NCBI GenBank assembly: GCA_002105175.1
Contig: MCGE01000006.1
Location: forward strand, 1,426,001 to 1,490,000
DNA: 64,000 nt
Direction of reading: 5' to 3'
From: Absidia repens
Taxonomy: Eukaryota > Mucoromycota > Mucoromycetes > Mucorales > Cunninghamellaceae
Shown here: positions 49,372 to 58,582 of the stretch, piece by piece
Numbering within the stretch: position 1 is the stretch's first letter
How the letters are laid out: every line of letters starts with the position of its first letter
Translations under genes and position numbers: made by a program
The notes under the pieces: model-generated
What the model was told of the DNA's origin: nothing
What the model saw: only the letters and a program-made list of their open reading frames with translations
Databases searched by the model: none

Positions 49372-50724
49372 GGTTATTTATTTCATTAACGAGTAGGGTT
49401 TTTTTATGATTTCAAAAAAAAAAGGCTGTATGTAATTAAAATCTGGCTTATATATATACTACATATTACTCTATGGCATGCCAGGGCCATAGGTCAAAAT
49501 AAGCTAGTCGGACGTTCAAATTGTGAAAATTGGTAGAGTCAATGCCAACCATAGCCGATTGTTTAGCGGTTTGGTTGAGTCTCTTGTATACTTTAAATCA
49601 ATAAATGCACGTATTAGTTCCTGTTGACGAATTGTCATATGGAAATGATGAGTTACGATTACTCATATTAACTACTATAATTCTATAACACTCAGGTATA
49701 TCCGTACTTTTAAGTGATCTCTACCGAATATATGCTTTGTTTCAGCGTCATTTTTGGATCTGGCTGTGATACACCGAGTTGACCGAGTAGGCTATTGAGA
49801 CTAGCTATAGAACCATAAATCATTTGATTATATCGTTCCAATCGTCATGCACGTATGAAGACATACGGTATATTTAAGACAAGCTGGACATGGTGAAGCT
49901 CCTCTCTCGATAGAATGAGGTTTCACATTGAAAACGTGGTGCATGAGTTGAAGCATGGTAGTCGTTTGTGCAGGTTTAGGAAAAAAAAAAAAGTTAAGAA
50001 ACATTAGCTAGTGATTCAAGAGTCATTAGTGATTTCATTATTTTAAAGAAAAAGCTGGCATATACAATGGGGTTTCTCTTTTTGTTTTTGTTTTTTGCTC
50101 TTTTGAAGAACTGTCGTTTCTATAGGTATACTCTATATTTCAATTATTTTTTCATTTTGAAATGCCGAACAACGTGAACAGCAGGGAGTGGAGTATTGAA
50201 ACTAGATTTTTATGAATATCACACGAGTTGAGTAAGTAGCCGTCATTGCCAACGTGGAAGGGGCTTCAGTATTTACAACAGTATTATAAACTTAATTCGA
50301 TGGAAAGACCTGGATATTGACAAGCGAAACCAGGTGACCCATGAGTTCTCCGTCAAAAAAATAGAGCTGAATCTGATACGCTGAATGTTTCAGTCATTTA
50401 TGGATGAATTCTGCATTATCAATTCTAAAATGAACTAGAAAAGTGTCATTTTTTGAAATTGGATACGCATGGTAAGTATAGCATAGCATGAAATGACACA
50501 TTATCTAACAGGATATATGACTGGACAAACTCTGATTTAAGATCCAAATAAAAGAAAAAGTAATCACATTAAAAGATTAAGATTTTTCTAACTAGTGTCT
50601 TCGCTATAATCTTCACGTTGTTAAAGTACCAATTCATTTCATCAATGCCTTGTACACAAATAGCTTTATTTTAAGCACCAGAGACAAAATCCCGCAATCC
50701 TGTTGAGATGAGGCCCAGTGAAAA

Positions 50725-51028
50725 TATTTCAAATCCCGCATGTGTGCTTTTTATTTACTCTCAATTTCTTTTTGCGCTCTGTCTCTCTTTCTTTTTGATT
50801 ATTTTTATTTTTTTCTCCACCATTCATCTTCTATGGGGTTATTTTGGACTCAGAATAGTATCAGGATTAGTTTAGAAGCGTTTTCAGCTCAGGGATTACG
50901 ACATGCATGGGGAAACCCTTTCATTTTGGATTCAGACCATTATATTACTCTTTGGTGCCTTCATTAGCTTAGGTCAGTGTTAGTTTGTCCGTAATTTATA
51001 TGTATGTCTCAATAAAATATGTCTCTTT
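50725..51028 (+). repeat. Dispersed repeat copy R10
   Basis: Plus copy with AAATCCCGCATGTGTGCTTT (diverged CACGTG box), TTCATCTTCTATGGGG and CATGCATGGGGAAACCC, ending CTCAATAAAATATGTCTC. It borders the right duplication arm and corresponds to R3. Confidence 0.8.
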
Positions 51029-51651
51029 TATATGCGTCAATGAAAAATATCCCATTAGTCTCTGTCATATCTTGTGCCAAAGGTTTTTTTTTTTCTCTTC
51101 CGTCAGTCCTTCTGATCAATGCTGACCGTTGTTGTGCTTCACTAAAAGATATTCCTTTATAGTCATTCTCATATTTTGTACAATTCATTTTCTCCTTTTT
51201 GTATCTGTCCCTTTAGATTAGCGTTAATCTATCTTCAGTATTCCCAGTAGTTATCTCCTGCTAGCTCCATGAGCCCCCTTGTCAAAATGGTCCCTGCGCT
51301 CATAGTTTATAGTATCAATTATATTGTTTCCAATAAATATGCCCTTTTTTAATTAATCAATCCTTCTCTGACCCATTATGCAATGAGCAAAAACCTGTTA
51401 CTGTGGTTATGCTTGTGAGCGTTTTATCAACTATTTGCATTCTAGTTAGAGAACTACATTTTCTCCAGGGTCTTAGCGGCTCACTGGAAGGTTTCTGAGT
51501 TACAGAATATCTTCGATAGTTGTATTGCTGTTCCATCGATTATATTAATAAATCAAGGCTGTGCCGCCATTCTAGTGAAATAAGGAGACCTTAGCATTTT
51601 GAAGCATGCGGATCTTTTTTTAAAAAAAATCAGGTACATAAAAGGTATAAA

Positions 51652-51657
51652 TTTATT
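51652..51657 (-). terminator. Poly(A) signal of the 51717-51968 gene
   Basis: AATAAA (complement of TTTATT) in the same context as downstream of the 12518 gene. Confidence 0.6.
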
Positions 51658-51716
51658 GATCATTGATAATACAGTTTAAAAGAATGTAAAAACTAAAAGA
51701 CAGTATGTACGATAAT

Positions 51717-51968
51717 CTAGCAAGTGGCCTTCTTTCCACGAGATTTACAGCAGCCAGCGAACTTGTCCCAATTGATACCGTTGCCGAAGATGTTGGCACA
51801 TTTGTGGTTAAGTTCACTGAAAGAGATGGGAGCACCTTGAGTAGCAGCACAGCAGTCCTTGGTAACTTGGTAATCGCCACAGGTTCCAACGTCAGAATCT
51901 TGGCAGCCGCCCGCATAGGTCATGGCAATCAAGGCAAAGAAAAAGGCAATAAAGGCAAAGGACTTCAT
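51717..51968 (-). CDS. Small secreted eight-cysteine protein, second copy of member A (83 aa)
   Basis: Encodes exactly the same 83-aa precursor as 12518-12769, including the signal peptide, eight cysteines and GINWDKFAGCC motif. By eye the two genes differ at five positions (ATC/ATT, GCC/GCG, TGT/TGC, AAC/AAT, TTT/TTC), all silent third-codon changes. Zero replacement changes among five suggests that both copies are kept under purifying selection, or that gene conversion is recent. The promoter, including the TATA box at 52040-52046, is also preserved. It lies in the right arm of the inverted duplication. Confidence 0.9.
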   Translation of the reverse strand: MKSFAFIAFFFALIAMTYAGGCQDSDVGTCGDYQVTKDCCAATQGAPISFSELNHKCANIFGNGINWDKFAGCCKSRGKKATC

Positions 51969-52039
51969 ATTTGTTTGATTTGTGATTGTTATTGTTTTGT
52001 AAGGAATAATGCCTTTTGATTTTCTTCTCTGTCGCTCCC

Positions 52040-52046
52040 TTTTATA
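52040..52046 (-). promoter_or_regulatory. TATA box of the 51717-51968 gene
   Basis: TATAAAA on the minus strand, 72 bp before the ATG, in the same GGTATAAAAGGGAG context as the left copy. Confidence 0.74.
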
Positions 52047-54014
52047 CCTTTTTCACCATCCATTCTAAATATTTCAATTTTTTTCTACTAATTATAGAAC
52101 ACCTAAGCCTAACTACAGGAATTTAATGTAAAATCTGGTTCAGAAAGATGGCTGTTTTCATCCAGAACTGAGACGATTACCTGGTCCGCTGTAACCGTGT
52201 ACAGAGTTTAACCAAATGCTAATTTTCATGTATCACCCAGATGAATTCATTTTTAAGTGCCAAAATGTAATACCATTTTTAATAGAATAAGGTTGCTTGG
52301 GCGATGATCTCACACAGCCACCATAGATTTATGAATCGTTCCTGGTTATCGTAAATTCCCTGGAATTCGATGTGTTGTACAATTTTCCCCCTCTATCCTT
52401 TTTTTTTTTTTTGTTCACTTTAAAGGTGAATACTTGGAGGTGCTCCTAAACTATTATACCAACATTATAAATTCTCTCTATTCCTATAGTCAGCAACTTT
52501 ATAGTTGCAATTGGCAATATGACCTGATTACTTCACAAGGTGACATTAAAATGGCGGAGTTTGACAAATTCTGGAACGCAGAAAGCTAAGGTTTTCTGTC
52601 TGTTCCTCATTGATGAGCTTATCTTGGTCAATTGAATATTCCACGATGAACATGTATTTGCTTATTTTATTACTTTTCTTTATTTTCTGAAATCAATGCC
52701 AAAAAAACTGACTATGTTCTATTTCATCCCGTTGTAGCATACTCTGGTTTTCGTTTATTTTGGTAAGATGGTCAGGATCTGGCATCAAATAGGCATAATA
52801 CGATTAGATCATTCATGTTCTATAGAAGTCAACAGAGGGCAATGACTATTTCCAAATATCAAATATCACTAATATGGTAATGATTAATACTATTTTTAAT
52901 GGCAGCTAAACAGGATTATAGCAACAACAAAAAAAAAAAGAGAAAAAAAAAAACCAGCCATCTATACGTGTCTAATCCAAAAATGTACTAGATACATAAA
53001 TGTTAGTACCTACGTACTACCTTTTTTTTTCTTAAAAAATTTGGCAAGCGAACAAAACTGCTGACGCATATGTGGTTATTAAGCAGTTTGATTCATACAT
53101 CATAAAAGAAAAGGATTCCCGTTTTATCAAGGAACAAAGTAGTGAGATCAAAAATGTTAATGTCTCAATGACGCACACTACATAAATGGCTATATAAAAC
53201 TGTTTTTGGTAATAAACGATCTGAAATCGCAAACGATCAACCGAGCACAGCCACAGGCTTTTTTCAAGGGACAAGATGCAGAGCCTAGGATAAAGTGATT
53301 TGAGTTCTTTTGGGCTTATCAGGTCAAAGACGTCAAATGTCGCACTATAACAACTTTGTTTTTGTAATCTCCCGCCATTACTGCTGTCTTGTTTTAAATT
53401 TTGCTTCCTCGGATTTTTAACAAGTTCATAAATATTTAACCGTAAGATTTTTTTTTTTTTTTTTGGTTGCATCATCACCTCTCAAAAAGGTAACACATTC
53501 TTACTTTATGGGTGAAAAAAAAAGGTTAAACTATTGATCGCAATAATTTAAATAATCCAATCCGCCCATGATCGAGACATGCCACCAATTCATAAATAAA
53601 ATACGTCCTTGTTTGCTTTTTGGAACCGCTAAATGGCCTTAATAAAAAATAATTTTGTGCTGTTGCTCATCAAGTTTCTTTTCATGTTCACTGCATTATA
53701 CATATGAAGTAGAGTGTAATGAAGAGATAGTGTATTGTTGAATAAATCAGAGAGGAAGGAAGGATGTATAACTATAGCTCCTATATTATCGCTCAAGGAT
53801 GGGCTGACGGGTTAGGGAAAGGAAGAGAGCACAGCTGTCTTGAGAAGAAACAACGTTCATATTGTCACTAATAAATATTGGCGGTTACCATCATGAGAAT
53901 AGAACTACCATGTCATTTATTTTGCATGGTATATGGCTAGTTACGAAAAGAAAAAGAGAACATCCCCTTTTTTGTACCTTCCAAAAAAAAAAAGGCACTA
54001 CCATTATACAAAAT

Positions 54015-54332
54015 AGTTTCAAATCCCGCACACGTGAAATTTTTATTTACTCCCGTTTTTTTTTTTTCCTCTCTCTCTCTTCTTTTTTTTCTTTCTAATT
54101 TTTCTTCACCATTCAACTTCAATGGGTTATTTTGGACCTAGTATTGTATTAGGACTAGTTTAGAGGGGGTTTCAGCTTAGGGATTACAAGATGCATGGGG
54201 AAACCCTTTCATTTTGGATTCAGGATTTGGAGACCACCATTAGTTGGCTTTTTGGAGCCTTCATTAGTTTAGTTTAGTAGTAGTTTGTCATAGAGTGTAT
54301 TTACATCTGAATAAAATATATCTCTTTTTTAC
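54015..54332 (+). repeat. Dispersed repeat copy R11
   Basis: Plus copy from AAATCCCGCACACGTGAAAT through TTCACCATTCAACTTC and GATGCATGGGGAAACCC to CTGAATAAAATATATCTC. It borders the right arm and corresponds to R2, with more mismatches than the arm interior shows. The AATAAA-bearing tail runs on to about 54720. Confidence 0.8.
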
Positions 54333-55738
54333 ATACTTCAATGAAAATTGTCCTAACGGTTTTCCTCATGTCTTGTGCAATAGATCCGGTTTTTACCATC
54401 ATCCATTTAGTTTAGTGCTAACCGTCGTTCTGCTTCAATAAAAAATATCCCTATGCACTGTATTTTCTAGTTGAACTCTCTGTTATCATCGTTTCTTTAG
54501 ATTAGTGTTAATCAGTTCTCAAATTCTCACATTATTCTCTCCCATGCTACTGCAATGAGGGTCCTTGTAATAATGAAGTTCTCGCCCTTAGTTTAGTACA
54601 TACCAATACGCTTCAATAAAAAAGTACAGTTTTCTATTAACATCGTCTGACCTACCAGATAGTGAGCAATGCCACAGCTTCAATCTTTAGTGAGTGTCCT
54701 ATGAACACCTGCTTCAAAAATTACACGCAACGTCTATGACTTTTGACTCTCGGATGACTTGGAAATACAGTAGTTGTGGAGGAGATACATTTCTGGTCAA
54801 TACCTTCTCATGTTTAATGGGGCATTGCAAAATTTTAACGACGTTTGACGGGGTCAGGAACCCTCCAAACAAACAATACAATGTTTATTATTATTCAGGA
54901 CCATTAATACATAAAATAATTTAAAAGCAACAAAGGGAACGGTAAAACTAATCCTTTATTGAATTCAGGTGGTGGTAGGATCAGCACTCAGGTAGATATG
55001 ATATGCAGTGCGATCTTTAAGGAACCCCGATCAGTGATAGTTTGGTTGGAAGCAACAGAAATAAAAAAAAAAAAGTTCTGTAAATATTCACATGATATCC
55101 TTCGTATCTCATTATACAAGTACGACATTTGACGTCTTTCATGCGGTAAGATCAAAACACCGAGTCTGCAATTCCTTCGGTTCTTCATTGTATTCCTTTT
55201 TTTGGATATTGTGGCTGTGTAAAATGACCCTTTTGCCTCTTTTTCTTTCTTTCTCAGAACATGACGATGAGCTTTTTGTATCGGGTAGGTTCTGAATTTC
55301 TGGAAAAGAAATTTTCCATTTTTGTCCAGTACATCGACTACTTTATTTTACTGACTTCTTTTTGGGCTCAAAGTGGGTACCTGTGTTTATTTTACCCAGA
55401 CATAAGTCTCGAAAGATTGAATAATTTTAAAATATTATTTATTCGTAAACATGAAAACCAATAGTATCATTATAAAAAAATAGTGATATATCATCAATAT
55501 ATCAATCCGTTCTTACAGTATCACAATGTCAAAGCTCTAGTACCATTTAGGTTTAGGGTATGTGATCCCTCAGTACATATTTACTCTTTTTTCATTTCCT
55601 GGAAATAACTAAAAATAAAGATCGATTTCAACAAATTTGGAATGATATTACTTTATGTATCCTCGTCAGTGTGCTTTCAATGTCATGAGAAAATCTAGTC
55701 TTACCAAGTGTAGTTTGGTGTGGATCTCACTCAGCCCA

Positions 55739-55740
<2 letters not shown>

Positions 55741-55784
<44 letters not shown>
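55741..55784. repeat. Homopolymer T tract (44 bases)
   Basis: Uninterrupted T run about 250 bp upstream of the 56034 gene, just outside the putative core promoter. Confidence 0.9.
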
Positions 55785-55951
55785 CAAGAAAGAAACTCTG
55801 TCTTGAAAACATCACCGAAAGAAGAGGCTCTGATGGCTGTGTATGAATGCTTCTGAGCCCATCCATTAAAATAAAATAAAAAAAGAACTCCCACTATGGT
55901 GCACATGTACATAGAAACAAAAGAATCTGGGAAACTATATTGGAGACCAAA

Positions 55952-55959
55952 TATATAAA
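55952..55959 (+). promoter_or_regulatory. TATA box of the 56034 gene
   Basis: TATATAAA in AAATATATAAAGGCC, 75-82 bp before the ATG, at the same position as in the paralogues although the surrounding DNA has diverged. Confidence 0.7.
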
Positions 55960-56033
55960 GGCCACCCATCCTGTTCAAAAAATTAATTTCTTCAAACAAC
56001 AAAACATATTAATACACAAACCCAATAATAAAT

Positions 56034-56297
56034 ATGATGAAAAACATTAGTTTGATCGCCTTCTTTGCCTTGATTGCCTCATCCATGGCCGCCCCTGCCG
56101 TCGAACGACGTGCTGACTGTCAAAAAACCAGTGACGCTTTTTGTGGAAAGAATACTAAAACCTGCTGTGAATCTACCCAAGGATTCCCCATCTATTATAC
56201 CGTCGGAAAACATTGTTTCCATCCATTCAATAAAGGCATCAACTGGGACAAATTTGCCGCCTGCTGTGCTGATAAAGGTACCCCTGCCAAATGTTAG
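56034..56297 (+). CDS. Small secreted eight-cysteine protein with dibasic propeptide, family member D (87 aa)
   Basis: The most diverged family member. A signal peptide of about 20 residues (ending SSMAA) is followed by PAVERR, a dibasic site fit for Kex2-type processing, which the other members lack. The mature chain has cysteines spaced C-x7-C-x6-CC-x15-C-x15-CC-x8-C and keeps STQGFPIYY and GINWDKFAACC. Thus the C-terminal half is strongly conserved while the loop between the second cysteine and the first CC is three residues shorter. Two ATGs stand in tandem at 56034 and 56037; either gives the same secreted protein. Located after R11, outside the inverted duplication. Function unknown. 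Confidence 0.88.
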   Translation: MMKNISLIAFFALIASSMAAPAVERRADCQKTSDAFCGKNTKTCCESTQGFPIYYTVGKHCFHPFNKGINWDKFAACCADKGTPAKC

Positions 56298-56632
56298 ATC
56301 TATTTTCTATTTTTCAATTTCTTTAAAATAAAACATTTGATTTCATGACACACATGGTATAAGAAATCTTTTCCAAACCACACCCTAATGATCACAAAAA
56401 AAGACAATATTCCTATTACAAAATAGTATGGATATATATATATATCCATCCTGTCAAATCACATTGATTTTTTCGATTTTTGTACCAGTGAAAAATATGA
56501 TTTTTTTTTATTGAAGAGTAAAACAGGATAATAAAAAGTGAGAAGACAACTATACAATACTAAGGGGAAGAGAAAGTGGGATGTGTACACTATAAACTAA
56601 AAGCTAGGGAAGGGAGGGGGTAAGCCTTTTTT
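56298..56632. other. Intergenic DNA between the 56034 gene and RPA2
   Basis: Converging 3' flanks. A short AT palindrome GGATATATATATATCC lies near 56431-56446. No gene. Confidence 0.55.
56327..56332 (+). terminator. Poly(A) signal of the 56034 gene
   Basis: AATAAA in TTTAAAATAAAACATTTG, 30 bp after the stop codon. Confidence 0.55.
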
Positions 56633-57749
56633 CTAAAAAGCGTCAGTGGATCGGATATGTTCTTCATCAACAGTATTATAACATCGGCCTTCACTTGTCA
56701 AATATTCCACAGCGTTTCGTACATCAGCTTCAGAGAAACGACCGGCCATTTGTTGTACAATTTGTGCCACATGGATACCTTCCTCTGCCACACAGGCTGT
56801 AATGACTTGATATACTTGATCATGAATGCCGCCGCCGGAGGTGCCACCAGGAGTAATTTGCATAGGATCATTCTATTCAATGCGATTCGGAAAAAGGTTA
56901 CTAATGATCCGCAGTGCCAAGTCACCCATATTTTTTTCCATCCTCATTCAACTTACCTTGACCGAGCGTCCCTTGACATGAGAATAAACGGCATCCAATA
57001 AATGATATGTAATTTCATTGAAATCAGTGATAGGATGGATATCAAAGGACATGAGTGAGATCCGGTTGTTGAAACTGTTCAATCGTGCACCAATACGAAC
57101 GTACATATCAGGTCTATTTCCCCCCACCACACCCAGTCGAAATAAATAAATAAATTGTGAGATGCCCACCCAAGCAGTGTATATATGTTCCTGTTTCAAC
57201 TTACAATAAGCCTTGTCGACGAGCCGTCTCTTCAGGCGATTCGTTTTGATCCACCCATTTTCTGACTTCAATACTGCCAGAACCATCTTCTACGCGGTAT
57301 GTGATCGCAGTGGATTGTTCATTGATATCACGGATAACGCCAACCAAAGTAACCTACAAGTAGAAAGAAAGAAAAGGAAAAAAAAAAAGTAATTGAGATC
57401 ATGTATCCCAATGTTATCACGTTATTATTAGACTTACTTGAGTCACTTCCACACCATCAATTAAAAAAGTGGTCTCCGGGGTCACTTCAACGTTTTGGGC
57501 TTGCTTTACGGTTACTGGACGTAAAGACTGTTCTCCTCTAGGTTTCTATAGACAATTTGAAAAGCAAGATCAGTCGGTTTTTTTAATAGAAAATTTGAGC
57601 ATACACACATACATACCTTGTTTGCAGTTGAGTTCACTGCATTGCCACCAGTGTTGCCGCCATCAGGGAAAAATCCTATCAATATAACAGCCTAATTGAG
57701 TCATCGGGAAGATGAAACATCACTATTGCCAAGTTTCCTTACCTTCCAT
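56633..57749 (-). CDS. RFA2: Replication protein A 32-kDa subunit (239 aa)
   Basis: Exons 57743-57749, 57617-57675, 57438-57545, 57205-57353, 56957-57113 and 56633-56872 join in frame. The N-terminus is Gly/Asn-rich and lacks acidic residues up to RPVTVKQ, in place of the usual phospho-serine region. The OB fold runs from FLIDGVEVTQVTLVGVI to VRKWVD and VRIGARLNSF, and a C-terminal winged helix (QVYQVITACVAEEGIHV ... DVRNAVEYLTSEG) ends the protein. RPA2 is part of the heterotrimeric single-strand DNA-binding complex used in replication, repair and recombination. The first coding exon is only seven bases (ATGGAAG), placed by its ATG and the GTAAGG donor. Length is slightly below the usual ~270 aa, mostly at the N-terminus. 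Confidence 0.9.
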
Positions 57750-58242
57750 TGATTTAGTTTTAAAAGAAAAAAAGGTGGGGTAATGTGTTTAAGAAAAAAA
57801 AAAAAAAAAGGGCGAAGCAAAAAAGCAAATAATCGCGTACCGTTATATTTTTTATCAAAAAAAAAGTTTGCCCGTGTTTTGAGGAAATTCAAATCCCGGT
57901 CATGTCAAGCGTCAAACTAAGACTGGACACTGAGGAATATCATCAACACGCACGATTACACATGAATCTATTCCCATACACACCGAGAATATCACTACCA
58001 AAATAATAATAAATAAATGAATAAAATAAAGTGTTTTATTTGAATATGGAGAAAGAAAAAAGAAAAGAAAAGGAATTCTATGTTAATACTAATACTACGT
58101 GGCACTGGTAAGAGCACCACAACGCATACACTCTAACTAAATGGTGGAGGGAAAGGGATATACATATACATAAACTATTAAAGGAAGGCCAGTGTGTTTG
58201 AGTGTCTGAAAGTCCAAGTGTTGTATTTACTGGGGTGGTGAT
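57750..58242. other. Intergenic DNA upstream of RPA2
   Basis: RPA2 promoter and 3' flank of the small membrane-protein gene. Contains an A run near 57790-57808. Nothing else recognised. Confidence 0.5.
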
Positions 58243-58269
58243 TTATTGTTGATTTGATAGCCCCTCAGG

Positions 58270-58301
<32 letters not shown>

Positions 58302-58582
58302 CTTGCAAACGTTGGAATCGTTCCAAATCCTCTTGTTCCTGTTTCAATTCCTTTGTTCGTGCTTTGACTTCTGAAGCAACCAGCATACCATCTATAGAAT
58401 GGAGAAAAAAAGGTCGGTGAGTCCTTCATAATGAGTGTTCAGGCTATTCAAAGAGATCGCCCAAAGGCAGAAGGCAAAATCGATCACTTACAATAATTGC
58501 TTTTAATCAATAGCATTTCCATACTGGCACCCGTTAGTAGGCCAAGACCAAATACCTTTCCATAAATTGACGGTGGTGCCAT
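58243..58582 (-). CDS. Small putative mitochondrial/membrane protein (79 aa)
   Basis: Exons 58492-58582 and 58243-58391 give 79 aa in frame. Residues 8-26 (GKVFGLGLLTGASMEMLLI) are a likely membrane helix with a GxxxM-E motif, followed by a charged coiled-coil-like segment (VKARTKELKQEQEDLERFQ) and a run of ten glutamines coded by CAA/CAG. The G-S-M-E-x-x-x-I-K arrangement resembles small inner-mitochondrial-membrane assembly proteins such as SMIM4-like factors, but the match is short and the identity is unproven. The glutamine run lies near the stop and could vary in length. The ATG is the first of the exon; the intron has GTAAGTG and ATAG borders. Confidence 0.6.

Larger units (their letters stand above)
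49372..51716. other. Gene-poor DNA upstream of the right secreted-protein gene
   Basis: No gene supported in 49372-50724. R10 lies at 50725-51028. From 51029 the sequence is the right arm of the inverted duplication. The short 50740-50967 frame is within R10 and is not a gene. Confidence 0.6.
51029..54014. repeat. Right arm of the ~3 kb inverted segmental duplication
   Basis: Reverse complement of about 10438-13437. The coding region of the secreted protein, its promoter, the 52380-52600 block and the 53160-53400 block all match closely, with scattered point changes and small length changes in homopolymers. Bracketed by R10 and R11 in direct orientation. Confidence 0.9.
51969..56033. other. 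Gene-free DNA between the fourth and fifth secreted-protein genes
   Basis: Right duplication arm to 54014, R11 with its tail to about 54720, then upstream DNA of the 56034 gene containing the TTTGACGTCTTT block at 55127-55138, a TTGTGGCTGTGT block near 55209 and a 44-base T run (55741-55784). Open frames here are short and without domains. Confidence 0.6.
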
